Shown: positions 53,800 to 64,000 of the stretch, one piece after another
How the letters are laid out: every line of letters starts with the position of its first letter
How positions within the stretch are numbered: the first letter of the stretch is position 1
Source of the DNA: Semisulcospira habei
Lineage: Eukaryota; Mollusca; Gastropoda; Semisulcospiridae
Assembly: GCA_036245525.1 (NCBI GenBank)
Contig: BTPG01000005.1
Span: 129,149,799-129,213,798, forward strand
Reading direction: 5' to 3'
DNA length: 64,000 nt
The notes under the pieces: model-generated
The model's input: the letters and a program-made list of their open reading frames with translations, nothing else
Told to the model about the DNA's origin: nothing
The model's database searches: none
Made by a program: the position numbers and the translations under genes

Positions 53800-54780
53800 T
53801 GGGTGGGGGTGGGTGGGGGGTGGGGGGTGGGGGTGGGGGGTGGGGGGGGGTGTCTTGAGGATCTGTTGTATATGTACTCAGTCGGGTGTATAAAGCAAGG
53901 TATGATTTTCTGAGGTGCGTCTCTTTTCAGCTTTTACAGTCATGTACACCGCCTAACCGAACAGGGCGTGAAATTCAATAAGAGTTATTATCCTTTCACG
54001 GGCTGGTGGGTTTCAGTGGCTCGCGTCTCGGTGCAGACAGACAGGTGTTTATGACTCACTGTAGGCAAACAGTCTAAGCTTTTTCATGTTACTGTGCACC
54101 ACGCATGCAAGGGCCCATGTGTAACATAGCTGAAATTGTATAGACCACAACAGCATACTGAGTGTGTGTGGCAGACATGGTCTACCAGCTCTGTCAGGCG
54201 TGTGATTGTCATGGGATATTACCCTTGTGAAAATGATGTGTACCTGTGTTGCAAGGTTTGCACTTAATGTTTTTGTTTATACATGTTTTATGTTAGTATG
54301 TATATATGTATGTACGTACGTGCGTGTGCATGTGCGTGTGTTTATGTGTTGGTATGTGTGTGTGTGTGTATGTATGCCTGTGTATATAACTTGTATGACA
54401 ATCTGGCACTGCCCTTGAATTATCTTGGTTTGCAACTGGCGTGTCTGTGCTTGTGCGTGTGCACGTATATTTGACTGTTATGTTTCAGAGTCGTGCTTAA
54501 ACAGAGCCAATTGTATATACAGAGCCAAGTGTTTGCACTGAGCGGTCCCCCCCTGCACAACACAATTCTATAGGCCTTTTGACGCGTGACGTGTGAATGG
54601 CGCTGTGAAAGCTTTTACCCAACTCATTGAAAGAGGGTTTGGCATTGAGTCTTGTCATGCGTGAACTGAAATGATATGTGTGGGACATAGCATGTGAGTT
54701 TTTCGGAAATCGACTCTGGCAGTAATGAGAGAAACGGTCATGTAAAAGTTAATGACCGTAATTAGTAATTAATTAAGGTC
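52913..54780. other. Gene-free right arm of the Polinton
   Basis: About 1.87 kb between the last gene and the right terminal repeat. It holds a (GTGC)n/(GT)n microsatellite (53260-53424), a second GT/GGGGT tract (53760-53850), GT-rich sequence near 54290-54400, and at 54397-54425 a fragment matching the family B hairpin MITE. No reading frame looks coding. The MITE fragment suggests host sequence has been inserted or captured here. Confidence 0.6.
53260..53424. repeat. GTGC/GT microsatellite
   Basis: Long run of GTGC and GTGT units inside the Polinton right arm; open frames across it are low-complexity artefacts. Confidence 0.9.
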
Positions 54781-55016
54781 ATTAGGTGTTGACAGAGACA
54801 ATAGTTATAGAGAGAGAACAATAGAGTCCCGATAGATAATCAGATCAATAAGGCCGCATCAGTCATGCTTGTCAGTTTTTAAAAATCAAAGGGTTGATTC
54901 AGAATTAACGGGGGTAAAATTGGGGTCAAAATATGATATTAAAAAATGATGTAAATTAATGACTGATGCGGCTCTATTGAATTCATTGTCTATCGGGACT
55001 CTATTGTTCTCTCTCT
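54781..55016 (-). repeat. Right terminal inverted repeat of the Polinton, itself a hairpin
   Basis: Reverse-complement partner of the left terminal repeat, with no difference found by eye. Its internal palindrome arms are 54809-54866 and 54959-55016. The element ends at 55016 and is followed directly by the AATCAG duplication. Confidence 0.95.
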
Positions 55017-55022
55017 AATCAG
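55017..55022. repeat. Target-site duplication AATCAG, right copy
   Basis: Matches 37296-37301 exactly and fixes the right boundary of the Polinton at 55016. Confidence 0.9.
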
Positions 55023-55301
55023 GCGGATGGAATTGAGCTAAAATCAGTACTGGCTAGCGGTGTCATTTGCAGTGTGCGCAGTTGCGCACTTTAATAATTA
55101 CACGACTCTTTTGGCCATTCTTTTTCGTGCATAAGCGGCATAGATTCTCACAAAACCATCTAGCAGCAGGGATTCATGAGAAACTATGCACCTTCTTGGC
55201 TAAGATCGGCGTTTTACTACCTCAGACGAAACAAGTCGACAAGGTATAGCAAGAAGCATACAGACTAACCCAGCACACCTACAAGCGAAAGTCAGAAGTC
55301 T

Positions 55302-55366
55302 GCAGAAGGCATAGATTATCATGTGCCCCGGCAACGTCGGGGCTCATGAGAATCTATGCCGTTTGC
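55302..55366. repeat. Family A palindrome
   Basis: GCAGAAGGCATAGATT with mirrored AATCTATGCCGTTTGC. A more degenerate copy lies at 55131-55200. Confidence 0.6.
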
Positions 55367-55820
55367 TCATGGTTTCTAGAGGGTTCTATGGCCTAATGCA
55401 TCGCTGTTCGGGCCTACAGCGACAGCGCCGGGGTCACTGGGTGTTCCAGGTGCATGGCTGATTTACACTCGCAGCCAGGTATAAGTTTTCAGTCTGACCT
55501 GGCACCGACGTTACTGTTACAAGTTATTTAGATGTTCGTGGTCCGGCGTAGCGGTGCCGCAATGTTCAAACCTAACATACAGTCGGTAAATCAAAAAGTG
55601 TACCAAGTAGAAAATTTAGCACACATGTGTTTTTCAAGACTACAATATTCAGTCTCGCAAGCTCAGTAATTACTACCCCCGTAGCAAAATCAGTGCCAAC
55701 GTATATATACGCTCTATGGTTTACGCGGGCCAATCGGCGCGTCTGCCCTTTTAGTGACGGCCTTTCGCGTCACGTCGCATTAGTACCCGAGGGTAGGGCT
55801 AGAAAACGGACAGAAAGCTA

Positions 55821-56020
55821 TTAACCCCCTGACGGCCGAGAAAAAGTGAGGCTGCGGGTGCTCATGAGAAAAAGTGAGACTGCGGGTGCTCATGAGGATC
55901 TATACCTCTTGCTCAGACCAGTTTGTATCCATGTTTCTTGGACGGTGTTGGCTTTTGGTCGTTGAATGAAGAAAGATTTCAGAGACAAAAATGTACGTGC
56001 CGTGGCAGGGAAGGGGTTAA
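55821..56020 (-). mobile_element. Family A MITE with half-palindrome duplication
   Basis: TTAACCCCCTGACGGCC at the left and GGCAGGGAAGGGGTTAA at the right. The central part repeats GACTGCGGGTGCTCATGAG twice instead of forming a full hairpin. Confidence 0.6.
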
Positions 56021-56485
56021 CTTCAGAAGCCTACTTTTGAATTTCTGAGATCTAGTGACACGCAGCGTACAACAACAAACAATCCATAATAAAATGTGTC
56101 CGCCATAGTGCTGTCGGACTCGAGTGACCATGACAGAAGTGTACCGCCTGAGATCAATGCAACAGAGGTAAAGTACTCATTCAGCAGACCGCTCTCTGAT
56201 AGTTGCAATATGACTCCAACTCGAAGATGATCATTATATGCCTCGCTTTTGCTAACTTTTTTGTCCCACCCTTTTTTAACAGTAATATCAGTAGATAGTG
56301 TCGTCAACATTCTTTAGTTGTTTAGTACTGGCCCATTCAGTAGTTCACCGGCTGACACCAGAAGCACAGGGGGCATAAACCGTAAGTGTTTCTGATGCCA
56401 AGAGTGTTACAAAGGTCTGTTGCAGTTCATCTCTTTAACCCTTATCATTCGGAATACACCAGTGTGTGAAATAAATTTGACTTAT

Positions 56486-56559
56486 TTAGTTCAAGGGTAG
56501 TGCCAGAATTGCTTGGCACCTCTAGGCGCCAAGCTGTTCTGGCACCACCCTTGAACTAA
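56486..56559. repeat. Family B short palindrome
   Basis: AGTTCAAGGGTAGTGCC arm with mirror. The surrounding sequence resembles the copy at 507-577, in the opposite order. Confidence 0.65.
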
Positions 56560-56882
56560 AGCCATCGGTCTATATCCTTATCTGTAAGTACTGTAATATA
56601 GCTTGCATATGGCAGCGTACAAATTTGAAGCTTTTGGCCTCAGTATGATATGGGTTAACTGAGAGTTATAGGTTATTTAATTAATTCAATGAGTGAATGA
56701 TGATGTCATGTGTTGTACGGGCAGACAGTGAATTTCCCCATGAGGGATTAATAAATAAGTGATTGCTGAGGCACAACCATTAGACCACTGCTAGTTTCCG
56801 GAGATTGTGTGTTTACCATCTTCGTTACTTTAACGTCAAAGACCCCCAGGCGTCCTAGAATAATGGATTCAAAGTGGTGTCA

Positions 56883-56991
56883 GCAAGAGGCATAGATCCT
56901 CATGAGCCCCCGCAACTGCGGGGGCTCATGAGGATCTATGTCTCTTGCAGTTGGACCGCTTTCACTTTTTTCTCGGCAGTGAAGGGGTTAA
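56883..56991 (+). mobile_element. Family A hairpin MITE sharing its TTAA with a family C element
   Basis: Near-perfect palindrome 56883-56949, then CGGCAGTGAAGGGGTTAA. The same TTAA (56988-56991) begins the family C element to the right. The left limit is unclear. Confidence 0.6.
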
Positions 56992-57085
56992 CCCTTAGCT
57001 GTCAGGCGATTTTTTTGTTTGTTTGTGACGAGGTGAGTAGTTCTTGCAGGAATCACCTCAACAAAAATTGCTACTGACAGCTGGT
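56988..57085 (+). mobile_element. Family C element, diverged
   Basis: Starts TTAACCCTTAGCTGTCAGGC and ends in AAAATTGCTACTGACAGCTG; shares its first TTAA with the family A element on its left. Confidence 0.55.
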
Positions 57086-57208
57086 GAGAATCACAGTCAG
57101 ATTTGTGACACCTCAAAATGATTCATCTCTCTGATTTCCTGTCAAGTCCTATAACCACTTCACTGTCCGCAACCGTGAATGAAATATAATAACTAATCAA
57201 AGCTGGAA

Positions 57209-57490
57209 GATTCTGGCACCACCCTTGAAGCGTAAGCTCCAACCTACTGTGGTACCACCCGAGAACTGTAAGCGCCAAACTATTCTGGCACCAACCGTGA
57301 AAACACCCTTGGACTGTGAGCGCCAACCTATTCCGGCACCACCCTTGGACTGTAATATAATAATATTAAACGTCGACCTTTTTTGGCACCATACTTGCGC
57401 TGTAAGAATGAACCTATTCTGCCACCACCCTTGGACTGTCGGCACCAACCTATTCTGGCACCACTGCAAAGGTCGATCCATCCATCTTGC
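57209..57490 (+). repeat. Degenerate tandem of family B half-units
   Basis: At least six irregular copies of CTATTCTGGCACCACCCTTG followed by a GACTGTAAGCGCCAAC-like spacer, about 40-60 bp apart. Confidence 0.55.
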
Positions 57491-58379
57491 TACATTACGT
57501 CAGAGCTCAATGGGTTAATTGCGTGCGACAGGAGGCGGCACTGAATTACTTCTACCTAGTGAGCAAAAGGCCATCGGGCCGACGTCAGCCCGGACTGGGT
57601 AGTCTGGACATCATTCAAGAAGTGCCGATCAGCAACTTTCTCCGTCTTTGCCAAAATCTTTCATTTCGGTATAATAACCTGAAAAACGCTGAAAGTACAC
57701 GGTAACTCAAAGGGGGTACCTAATACTTTCGCAGCAGCGGCCGGAAGCAAATTCTACCTTCGGCTGAAAGTCACAAACAAAAAGCTGACCCCCCCCCTCC
57801 CCCCTCCCCCCCCTAACCCCAACTCGGGAGGTAACTGATCCGCCCCATGCACTGGTCAGACCTGGAAGCTGCGCGTCACTGAACTGAAGACGCTTCTAAC
57901 TTGCACTAAAGATGAAACGGACCTATGAAAGGTTCGCATGCACTGATAGGATTCCCTCTGTTACCCTGCACGTATGAGCAGACTGTGTATATTTATACAG
58001 CTAACGGGCTATGCGTGGAATGAGAGGCGGCTCAGAATTCCCCCCTTCTCTCTCTCTCTCCCCCCCCCCCGCTCCCCCTCCCCTCCCGCAAGTAAGTAAA
58101 ATAACCTCGGGCCGTCGTCGGCAACTGTTACCCGAAGACCTTTGGCACACTTTTCCTTTCAGTTCTAAAACCAGATGTATCAATACGTTTTTACTTGTCG
58201 ATTTCTAAGTTCAACGTTCAAATTCATTGACGGAGATCGATCGACACTGTCATCCATAATAATAGCAAGTCACAGTTTACCACTATTTTTTTTTTTTTTT
58301 TAATCATAAAAAGTGGTGCCTGAATATCTTGACGCCTGGTCCTGTAAAGTAGACACATGCACGTTACACCATGCTTGCT

Positions 58380-58640
58380 AAAGAGTAGTGTTCGATGAGC
58401 TTGGCGCCTTTAGGCGCCAAGCTCATCGAACACTCGGCCTCTCTAGCTCGCGTTCAGTCATCTCCTGTAGAACTGCGAGGCACCAAAGTGAAAGGTGGTG
58501 CCTGAATGTCTTGACGCATGGACCTGTAAAGTAGACACATGTATGTTGGACCATGCTTGCTAAAGAGTAGTGCTCGATGAACTTGGCGCCTTTAGGCGCC
58601 AAGTTCATCGAGCACTACTCTTTAGCTCGCATTCAGTCAT
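58380..58640. repeat. Two tandem hairpins with GGCGCCTTTAGGCGCC tips
   Basis: About 175 bp apart, both around AGCTTGGCGCCTTTAGGCGC or AACTTGGCGCC; the segments before them (AGTAGACACATG, CCATGCTTGCTAAAGAGTAG) are also duplicated. Confidence 0.6.
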
Positions 58641-58944
58641 CTACAGAGAAGCACTCAGTAAAGTGACAGGCGCAGAAATAATCATACTCAGACAGCAGCT
58701 TGGAACCATCATGGTCGACCCATATCCTTAATGAACGACGTGTGAAAGAAGTTTTGAATCACGGTGCCAAAGCTAGTCAGGAACTGTGTTGTACTGTTCT
58801 CTCGGGCGCTATCACTGTTGGTTGAACTATCTCTGGCAGTTTATGATAGAAGTGAAAGATAAACGGATCAGCTGCCGAGCCGCTTACAGTGATGGCACCG
58901 GCGGCCAGACTTACACAACAGCTGTTAACAGTTCAGCATTCAGA

Positions 58945-61900
58945 ATTCCCCCTTCTCTCTCCTATCTTTTTTTTTGTGCTTTGGCCACAGTAGATCTATG
59001 ATCACTGGTCGATCATGCACATTTCTCTCCCCTGACAGTGCTATAACCTACTTTACTTTGTAACCTTCCTAAAATATTAGCACTGGCAGTCTCCCCTTTT
59101 CTTTTCATTTATCACTACAATATCGACTGCAACCCCTTCCCCCCTTTTGGTAGGTTCTCTTTTAGGGTGCATGGAAATTTGACTCTAGGTGGTGGCATGG
59201 AATGTATGCCCCTGCAGACACCACAGTAAAATGTGGTTGTCATTGCAGGTAGGCGGAATTTCCTGCCTCCTCCAGTATTGCCGATGGTGTGCTGAAGAGG
59301 TCGCAAAGACCGAAACAGCTGTCCACACCGGCTAAATATCTGGACCCCCTTTGGGGGGACCTAGATTTGAATTTCCATGCACTGAGTGGCTGGAACAGTG
59401 GATATGTGATACGCCCCCCTTCGGGGGGGGGGGGGGCTTCCATATGCATTGCTTTCAGTCACTTTCTTAGCGCCCCCCTCTCTTTCCTATCTTTTTTTTT
59501 TGTGCTTTGGCCACAGTAGATCTATGATCACTGGTCGATCATGCACATTTCTCTCCCCTGACAGTGCTATAACCTACTTTACTTTGTAACCTTCCTAAAA
59601 TATTAGCACTGGCAGTCTCCCCTTTTCTTTTCATTTATCACTACAATATCGACTGCAACCCCTTCCCCCCTTTTGGTAGGTTCTCTTTTAGGGTGCATGG
59701 AAATTTGACTCTAGGTGGTGGCATGGAATGTATGCCCCTGCAGACACCACAGTAAAATGTGGTTGTCATTGCAGGTAGGCGGAATTTCCTGCCTCCTCCA
59801 GTAATGCCGATGGTGTGCTGAAGAGGTCGCAAAGACCGAAACAGCTGTCCACACCGGCTAAATATCTGGACCCCCTTTGGGGGGACCTAGATTTGAATTT
59901 CCATGCACTGAGTGGCTGGAACAGTGGATATGTGATACGCCCCCCTTGGGGGGGGGGGGGGCTTCCATATGCATTGCTTTCAGTCACTTTCTTTGCGCCC
60001 CCCTCTCTTTCCTATCTTTTTTTTTTTTGTGCTTTGGCCACAGTAGATCTATGATCACTGGTCGATCATGCACATTTCTCTCCCCTGACAGTGCTATAAC
60101 CTACTTTACTTTGTAACCTTCCTAAAATATTAGCACTGGCAGTCTCCCCTTTTCTTTTCATTTATCACTACAATATCGACTGCAACCCCTTCCCCCCTTT
60201 TGGTAGGTTCTCTTTTAGGGTGCATGGAAATTTGACTCTAGGTGGTGGCATGGAATGTATGCCCCTGCAGACACCACAGTAAAATGTGGTTGTCATTGCA
60301 GGTAGGCGGAATTTCCTGCCTCCTCCAGTATTGCCGATGGTGTGCTGAAGAGGTCGCAAAGACCGAAACAGCTGTCCACACCGGCTAAATATCTGGACCC
60401 CCTTTGGGGGGACCTAGATTTGAATTTCCATGCACTGAGTGGCTGGAACAGTGGATATGTGATACGCCCCCCTTCGGGGGGGGGGGGGGCTTCCATATGC
60501 ATTGCTTTCAGTCACTTTCTTAGCGCCCCCCTCTCTTTCCTATCTTTTTTTTTTGTGCTTTGGCCACAGTAGATCTATGATCACTGGTCGATCATGCACA
60601 TTTCTCTCCCCTGACAGTGCTATAACCTACTTTACTTTGTAACCTTCCTAAAATATTAGCACTGGCAGTCTCCCCTTTTCTTTTCATTTATCACTACAAT
60701 ATCGACTGCAACCCCTTCCCCCCTTTTGGTAGGTTCTCTTTTAGGGTGCATGGAAATTTGACTCTAGGTGGTGGCATGGAATGTATGCCCCTGCAGACAC
60801 CACAGTAAAATGTGGTTGTCATTGCAGGTAGGCGGAATTTCCTGCCTCCTCCAGTATTGCCGATGGTGTGCTGAAGAGGTCGCAAAGACCGAAACAGCTG
60901 TCCACACCGGCTAAATATCTGGACCCCCTTTGGGGGGACCTAGATTTGAATTTCCATGCACTGAGTGGCTGGAACAGTGGATATGTGATACGCCCTCCTT
61001 CGGGGGGGGTGGGGGGGGGCTTCCATATGCATTGCTTTCAGTCACTTTCTTAGCGCCCCCCTCTCTTTCCTATCTTTTTTTTTTGTGCTTTGGCCACAGT
61101 AGATCTATGATCACTGGTCGATCATGCACATTTCTCTCCCCTGACAGTGCTATAACCTACTTTACTTTGTAACCTTCCTAAAATATTAGCACTGGCAGTC
61201 TCCCCTTTTCTTTTCATTTATCACTACAATATCGACTGCAACCCCTTCCCCCCTTTTGGTAGGTTCTCTTTTAGGGTGCATGGAAATTTGACTCTAGGTG
61301 GTGGCATGGAATGTATGCCCCTGCAGACACCACAGTAAAATGTGGTTGTCATTGCAGGTAGGCGGAATTTCCTGCCTCCTCCAGTATTGCCGATGGTGTG
61401 CTGAAGAGGTCGCAAAGACCGAAACAGCTGTCCACACCGGCTAAATATCTGGACCCCCTTTGGGGGGACCTAGATTTGAATTTCCATGCACTGAGTGGCT
61501 GGAACAGTGGATATGTGATACGCCCCCCTTCGGGGGGGGGGGGGGGCTTCCATATGCATTGCTTTCAGTCACTTTCTTTGCGCCCCCCTCTCTTTCCTAT
61601 CTTTTTTTTTTGTGCTTTGGCCACAGTAGATCTATGATCACTGGTCGATCATGCACATTTCTCTCCCCTGACAGTGCTATAACCTACTTTACTTTGTAAC
61701 CTTCCTAAAATATTAGCACTGGCAGTCTCCCCTTTTCTTTTCATTTATCACTACAATATCGACTGCAACCCCTTCCCCCCTTTTGGTAGGTTCTCTTTTA
61801 GGGTGCATGGAAATTTGACTCTAGGTGGTGGCATGGAATGTATGCCCCTGCAGACACCACAGTAAAATGTGGTTGTCATTGCAGGTAGGCGGAATTTCCT

Positions 61901-63857
61901 GCCTCCTCCAGTATTGCCGATGGTGTGCTGAAGAGGTCGCAAAGACCGAAACAGCTGTCCACACCGGCTAAATATCTGGACCCCCTTTGGGGGGACCTAG
62001 ATTTGAATTTCCATGCACTGAGTGGCTGGAACAGTGGATATGTGATACGCCCCCCTTCGGGGGGGGGGGGGGGGGCTTCCATATGCATTGCTTTCAGTCA
62101 CTTTCTTAGCGCCCCCCTCTCTTTCCTATCTTTTTTTTTTGTGCTTTGGCCACAGTAGATCTATGATCACTGGTCGATCATGCACATTTCTCTCCCCTGA
62201 CAGTGCTATAACCTACTTTACTTTGTAACCTTCCTAAAATATTAGCACTGGCAGTCTCCCCTTTTCTTTTCATTTATCACTACAATATCGACTGCAACCC
62301 CTTCCCCCCTTTTGGTAGGTTCTCTTTTAGGGTGCATGGAAATTTGACTCTAGGTGGTGGCATGGAATGTATGCCCCTGCAGACACCACAGTAAAATGTG
62401 GTTGTCATTGCAGGTAGGCGGAATTTCCTGCCTCCTCCAGTATTGCCGATGGTGTGCTGAAGAGGTCGCAAAGACCGAAACAGCTGTCCACACCGGCTAA
62501 ATATCTGGACCCCCTTTGGGGGGACCTAGATTTGAATTTCCATGCACTGAGTGGCTGGAACAGTGGATATGTGATACGCCCCCCTTCGGGGGGGGGGGGG
62601 GGGGGCTTCCATATGCATTGCTTTCAGTCACTTTCTTAGCGCCCCCCTCTCTTTCCTATCTTTTTTTTTTGTGCTTTGGCCACAGTAGATCTATGATCAC
62701 TGGTCGATCATGCACATTTCTCTCCCCTGACAGTGCTATAACCTACTTTACTTTGTAACCTTCCTAAAATATTAGCACTGGCAGTCTCCCCTTTTCTTTT
62801 CATTTATCACTACAATATCGACTGCAACCCCTTCCCCCCTTTTGGTAGGTTCTCTTTTAGGGTGCATGGAAATTTGACTCTAGGTGGTGGCATGGAATGT
62901 ATGCCCCTGCAGACACCACAGTAAAATGTGGTTGTCATTGCAGGTAGGCGGAATTTCCTGCCTCCTCCAGTATTGCCGATGGTGTGCTGAAGAGGTCGCA
63001 AGGACCGAAACAGCTGTCCACACCGGCTAAATATCTGGACCCCCTTTGGGGGGACCTAGATTTGAATTTCCATGCACTGAGTGGCTGGAACAGTGGATAT
63101 GTGATACGCCCCCCTTCGGGGGGGGGGGGGGGCTTCCATATGCATTGCTTTCAGTCACTTTCTTAGCGCCCCCCTCTCTTTCCTATCTTTTTTTTTTGTG
63201 CTTTGGCCACAGTAGATCTATGATCACTGGTCGATCATGCACATTTCTCTCCCCTGACAGTGCTATAACCTACTTTACTTTGTAACCTTCCTAAAATATT
63301 AGCACTGGCAGTCTCCCCTTTTCTTTTCATTTATCACTACAATATCGACTGCAACCCCTTCCCCCCTTTTGGTAGGTTCTCTTTTAGGGTGCATGGAAAT
63401 TTGACTCTAGGTGGTGGCATGGAATGTATGCCCCTGCAGACACCACAGTAAAATGTGGTTGTTATTGCAGGTAGGCGGAATTTCCTGCCTCCTCCAGTAT
63501 TGCCGATGGTGTGCTGAAGAGGTCGCAAAGACCGAAACAGCTGTCCACACCGGCTAAATATCTGGACCCCCTTTGGGGGGACCTAGATTTGAATTTCCAT
63601 GCACTGAGTGGCTGGAACAGTGGATATGTGATACGCCCCCCTTCGGGGGGGGGGGGGGCTTCCATATGCATTGCTTTCAGTCACTTTCTTAGCGCCCCCC
63701 TCTCTTTCCTATCTTTTTTTTTTGTGCTTTGGCCACAGTAGATCTATGATCACTGGTCGATCATGCACATTTCTCTCCCCTGACAGTGCTATAACCTACT
63801 TTACTTTGTAACCTTCCTAAAATATTAGCACTGGCAGTCTCCCCTTTTCTTTTCGTT
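58945..63857 (+). repeat. Tandem satellite array, about nine units of 526-530 bp
   Basis: The same point of each unit recurs at 59289, 59815, 60342, 60868, 61398, 61925, 62454, 62984 and 63511. Units differ at very few positions apart from the length of a G run (in CCCCCCTTCGGGGGG...) and a T run. Each unit includes GGTCGCAAAGACCGAAACAG and GGTGGTGGCATGGAATG-like segments. The short frames repeated in every unit simply reflect unit identity and are not evidence of genes. Confidence 0.92.
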
Positions 63858-64000
63858 CAGCAAAAGGTGAGATGAAGAGAGATAATGGAGCTCCTTTCTC
63901 AACCCTGACTTTCTTATTTTTTCCTTAAGTGACGTGCACGTCAGTACGTGTCTGCACAAGCCGAAACAACAACAACAACAACAACAACAACACACACACA
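63858..64000. other. Sequence after the satellite, ending in CAA/CA repeats
   Basis: The array stops within a unit at about 63857. The window ends in (CAA)n and (CA)n from 63965. Confidence 0.7.

Larger units (their letters stand above)
37302..55016. mobile_element. Complete Polinton/Maverick DNA transposon (adintovirus-like)
   Basis: A 17,715-bp element bounded by 236-bp inverted repeats that match base for base by eye, with AATCAG on both outer sides (37296-37301 and 55017-55022). A 6-bp duplication is the known Polinton hallmark. The interior encodes protein-primed DNA polymerase B, retroviral-type integrase, packaging ATPase and a Polinton-type major capsid protein, the diagnostic set for this group. 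Without the nested retrotransposon and its extra duplication copy it would be 15,942 bp. I did not recognise an adenain-like protease. The genes form alternating strand blocks that meet head-to-head at 40216-40239 and 42709-42748 and tail-to-tail near 41500 and 48550. The perfect terminal repeats suggest recent insertion, yet the integrase and two other genes are broken. Confidence 0.95.
55023..58944. other. Non-coding right flank of the Polinton
   Basis: MITEs and hairpins as listed, C-rich tracts (57789-57815, 58060-58085), otherwise nothing recognisable. Confidence 0.55.

Noticed and set aside
37302..55016. Helitron, adenovirus or other DNA-virus integration instead of a Polinton
   Set aside because: The 6-bp duplication, retroviral-type integrase and protein-primed polymerase together are specific to Polintons/Mavericks and adintovirus-like elements.
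59115..63741. The same 63-80 aa frames repeated in every satellite unit
   Set aside because: They recur because the DNA units are nearly identical; several lack a normal ATG and no domain or coding bias is visible.

Overview
The window is repeat-rich, intron-era animal DNA with no host gene that I can recognise. Dense microsatellites, hairpin MITEs, tRNA-derived SINE sequence and several non-LTR retrotransposon remnants fit a marine invertebrate. A mollusc is my guess from the overall repeat style; the sequence does not prove it.

The centrepiece is a complete Polinton/Maverick (adintovirus-like) element at 37302-55016. It has 236-bp terminal inverted repeats, identical by eye, and is flanked by a 6-bp target duplication, AATCAG. 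Reading inward from the left it carries: a leftward block (a tiny late-domain reading frame, a hydrophobic-hairpin protein, an unknown 291-aa protein, a 236-aa candidate minor capsid protein); a rightward 418-aa membrane-anchored protein; a leftward coiled-coil membrane protein with a frameshift; a rightward block of major capsid protein, packaging ATPase, a 115-aa unknown and protein-primed DNA polymerase B; and a leftward block of integrase (two frameshifts), small membrane proteins and two overlapping unknown genes. About 1.87 kb at the right end has no gene. Many start codons directly follow an ATAAAA box. Capsid, ATPase and polymerase are open, while the integrase and one structural-type gene are broken by single-base shifts. 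Another small membrane-protein gene is split by a younger RTE-like retrotransposon (49871-51634, 9-bp duplication). The whole looks like a young but decaying endogenous virus-like transposon.

Left of the Polinton (1-37301) is a mosaic of short palindromic elements. At least three families (A, B, C) share TTAACCC...GGGTTAA ends, as expected of piggyBac-type MITEs. Around them lie non-LTR reverse-transcriptase remnants (about 3.4, 10.9, 14.6, 20.2 and 24.7 kb), SINE sequence (26.2 and 34.6 kb), foldback elements (20.6, 22.9-24.1, 29.8-30.4 kb), a 148-bp minisatellite (30.7-31.5 kb) and long CT, GT, AT and ATT microsatellites. Right of it (55017-58940) the same MITE families recur. From about 58945 to 63857 there is a homogeneous tandem array of about nine 527-bp units.
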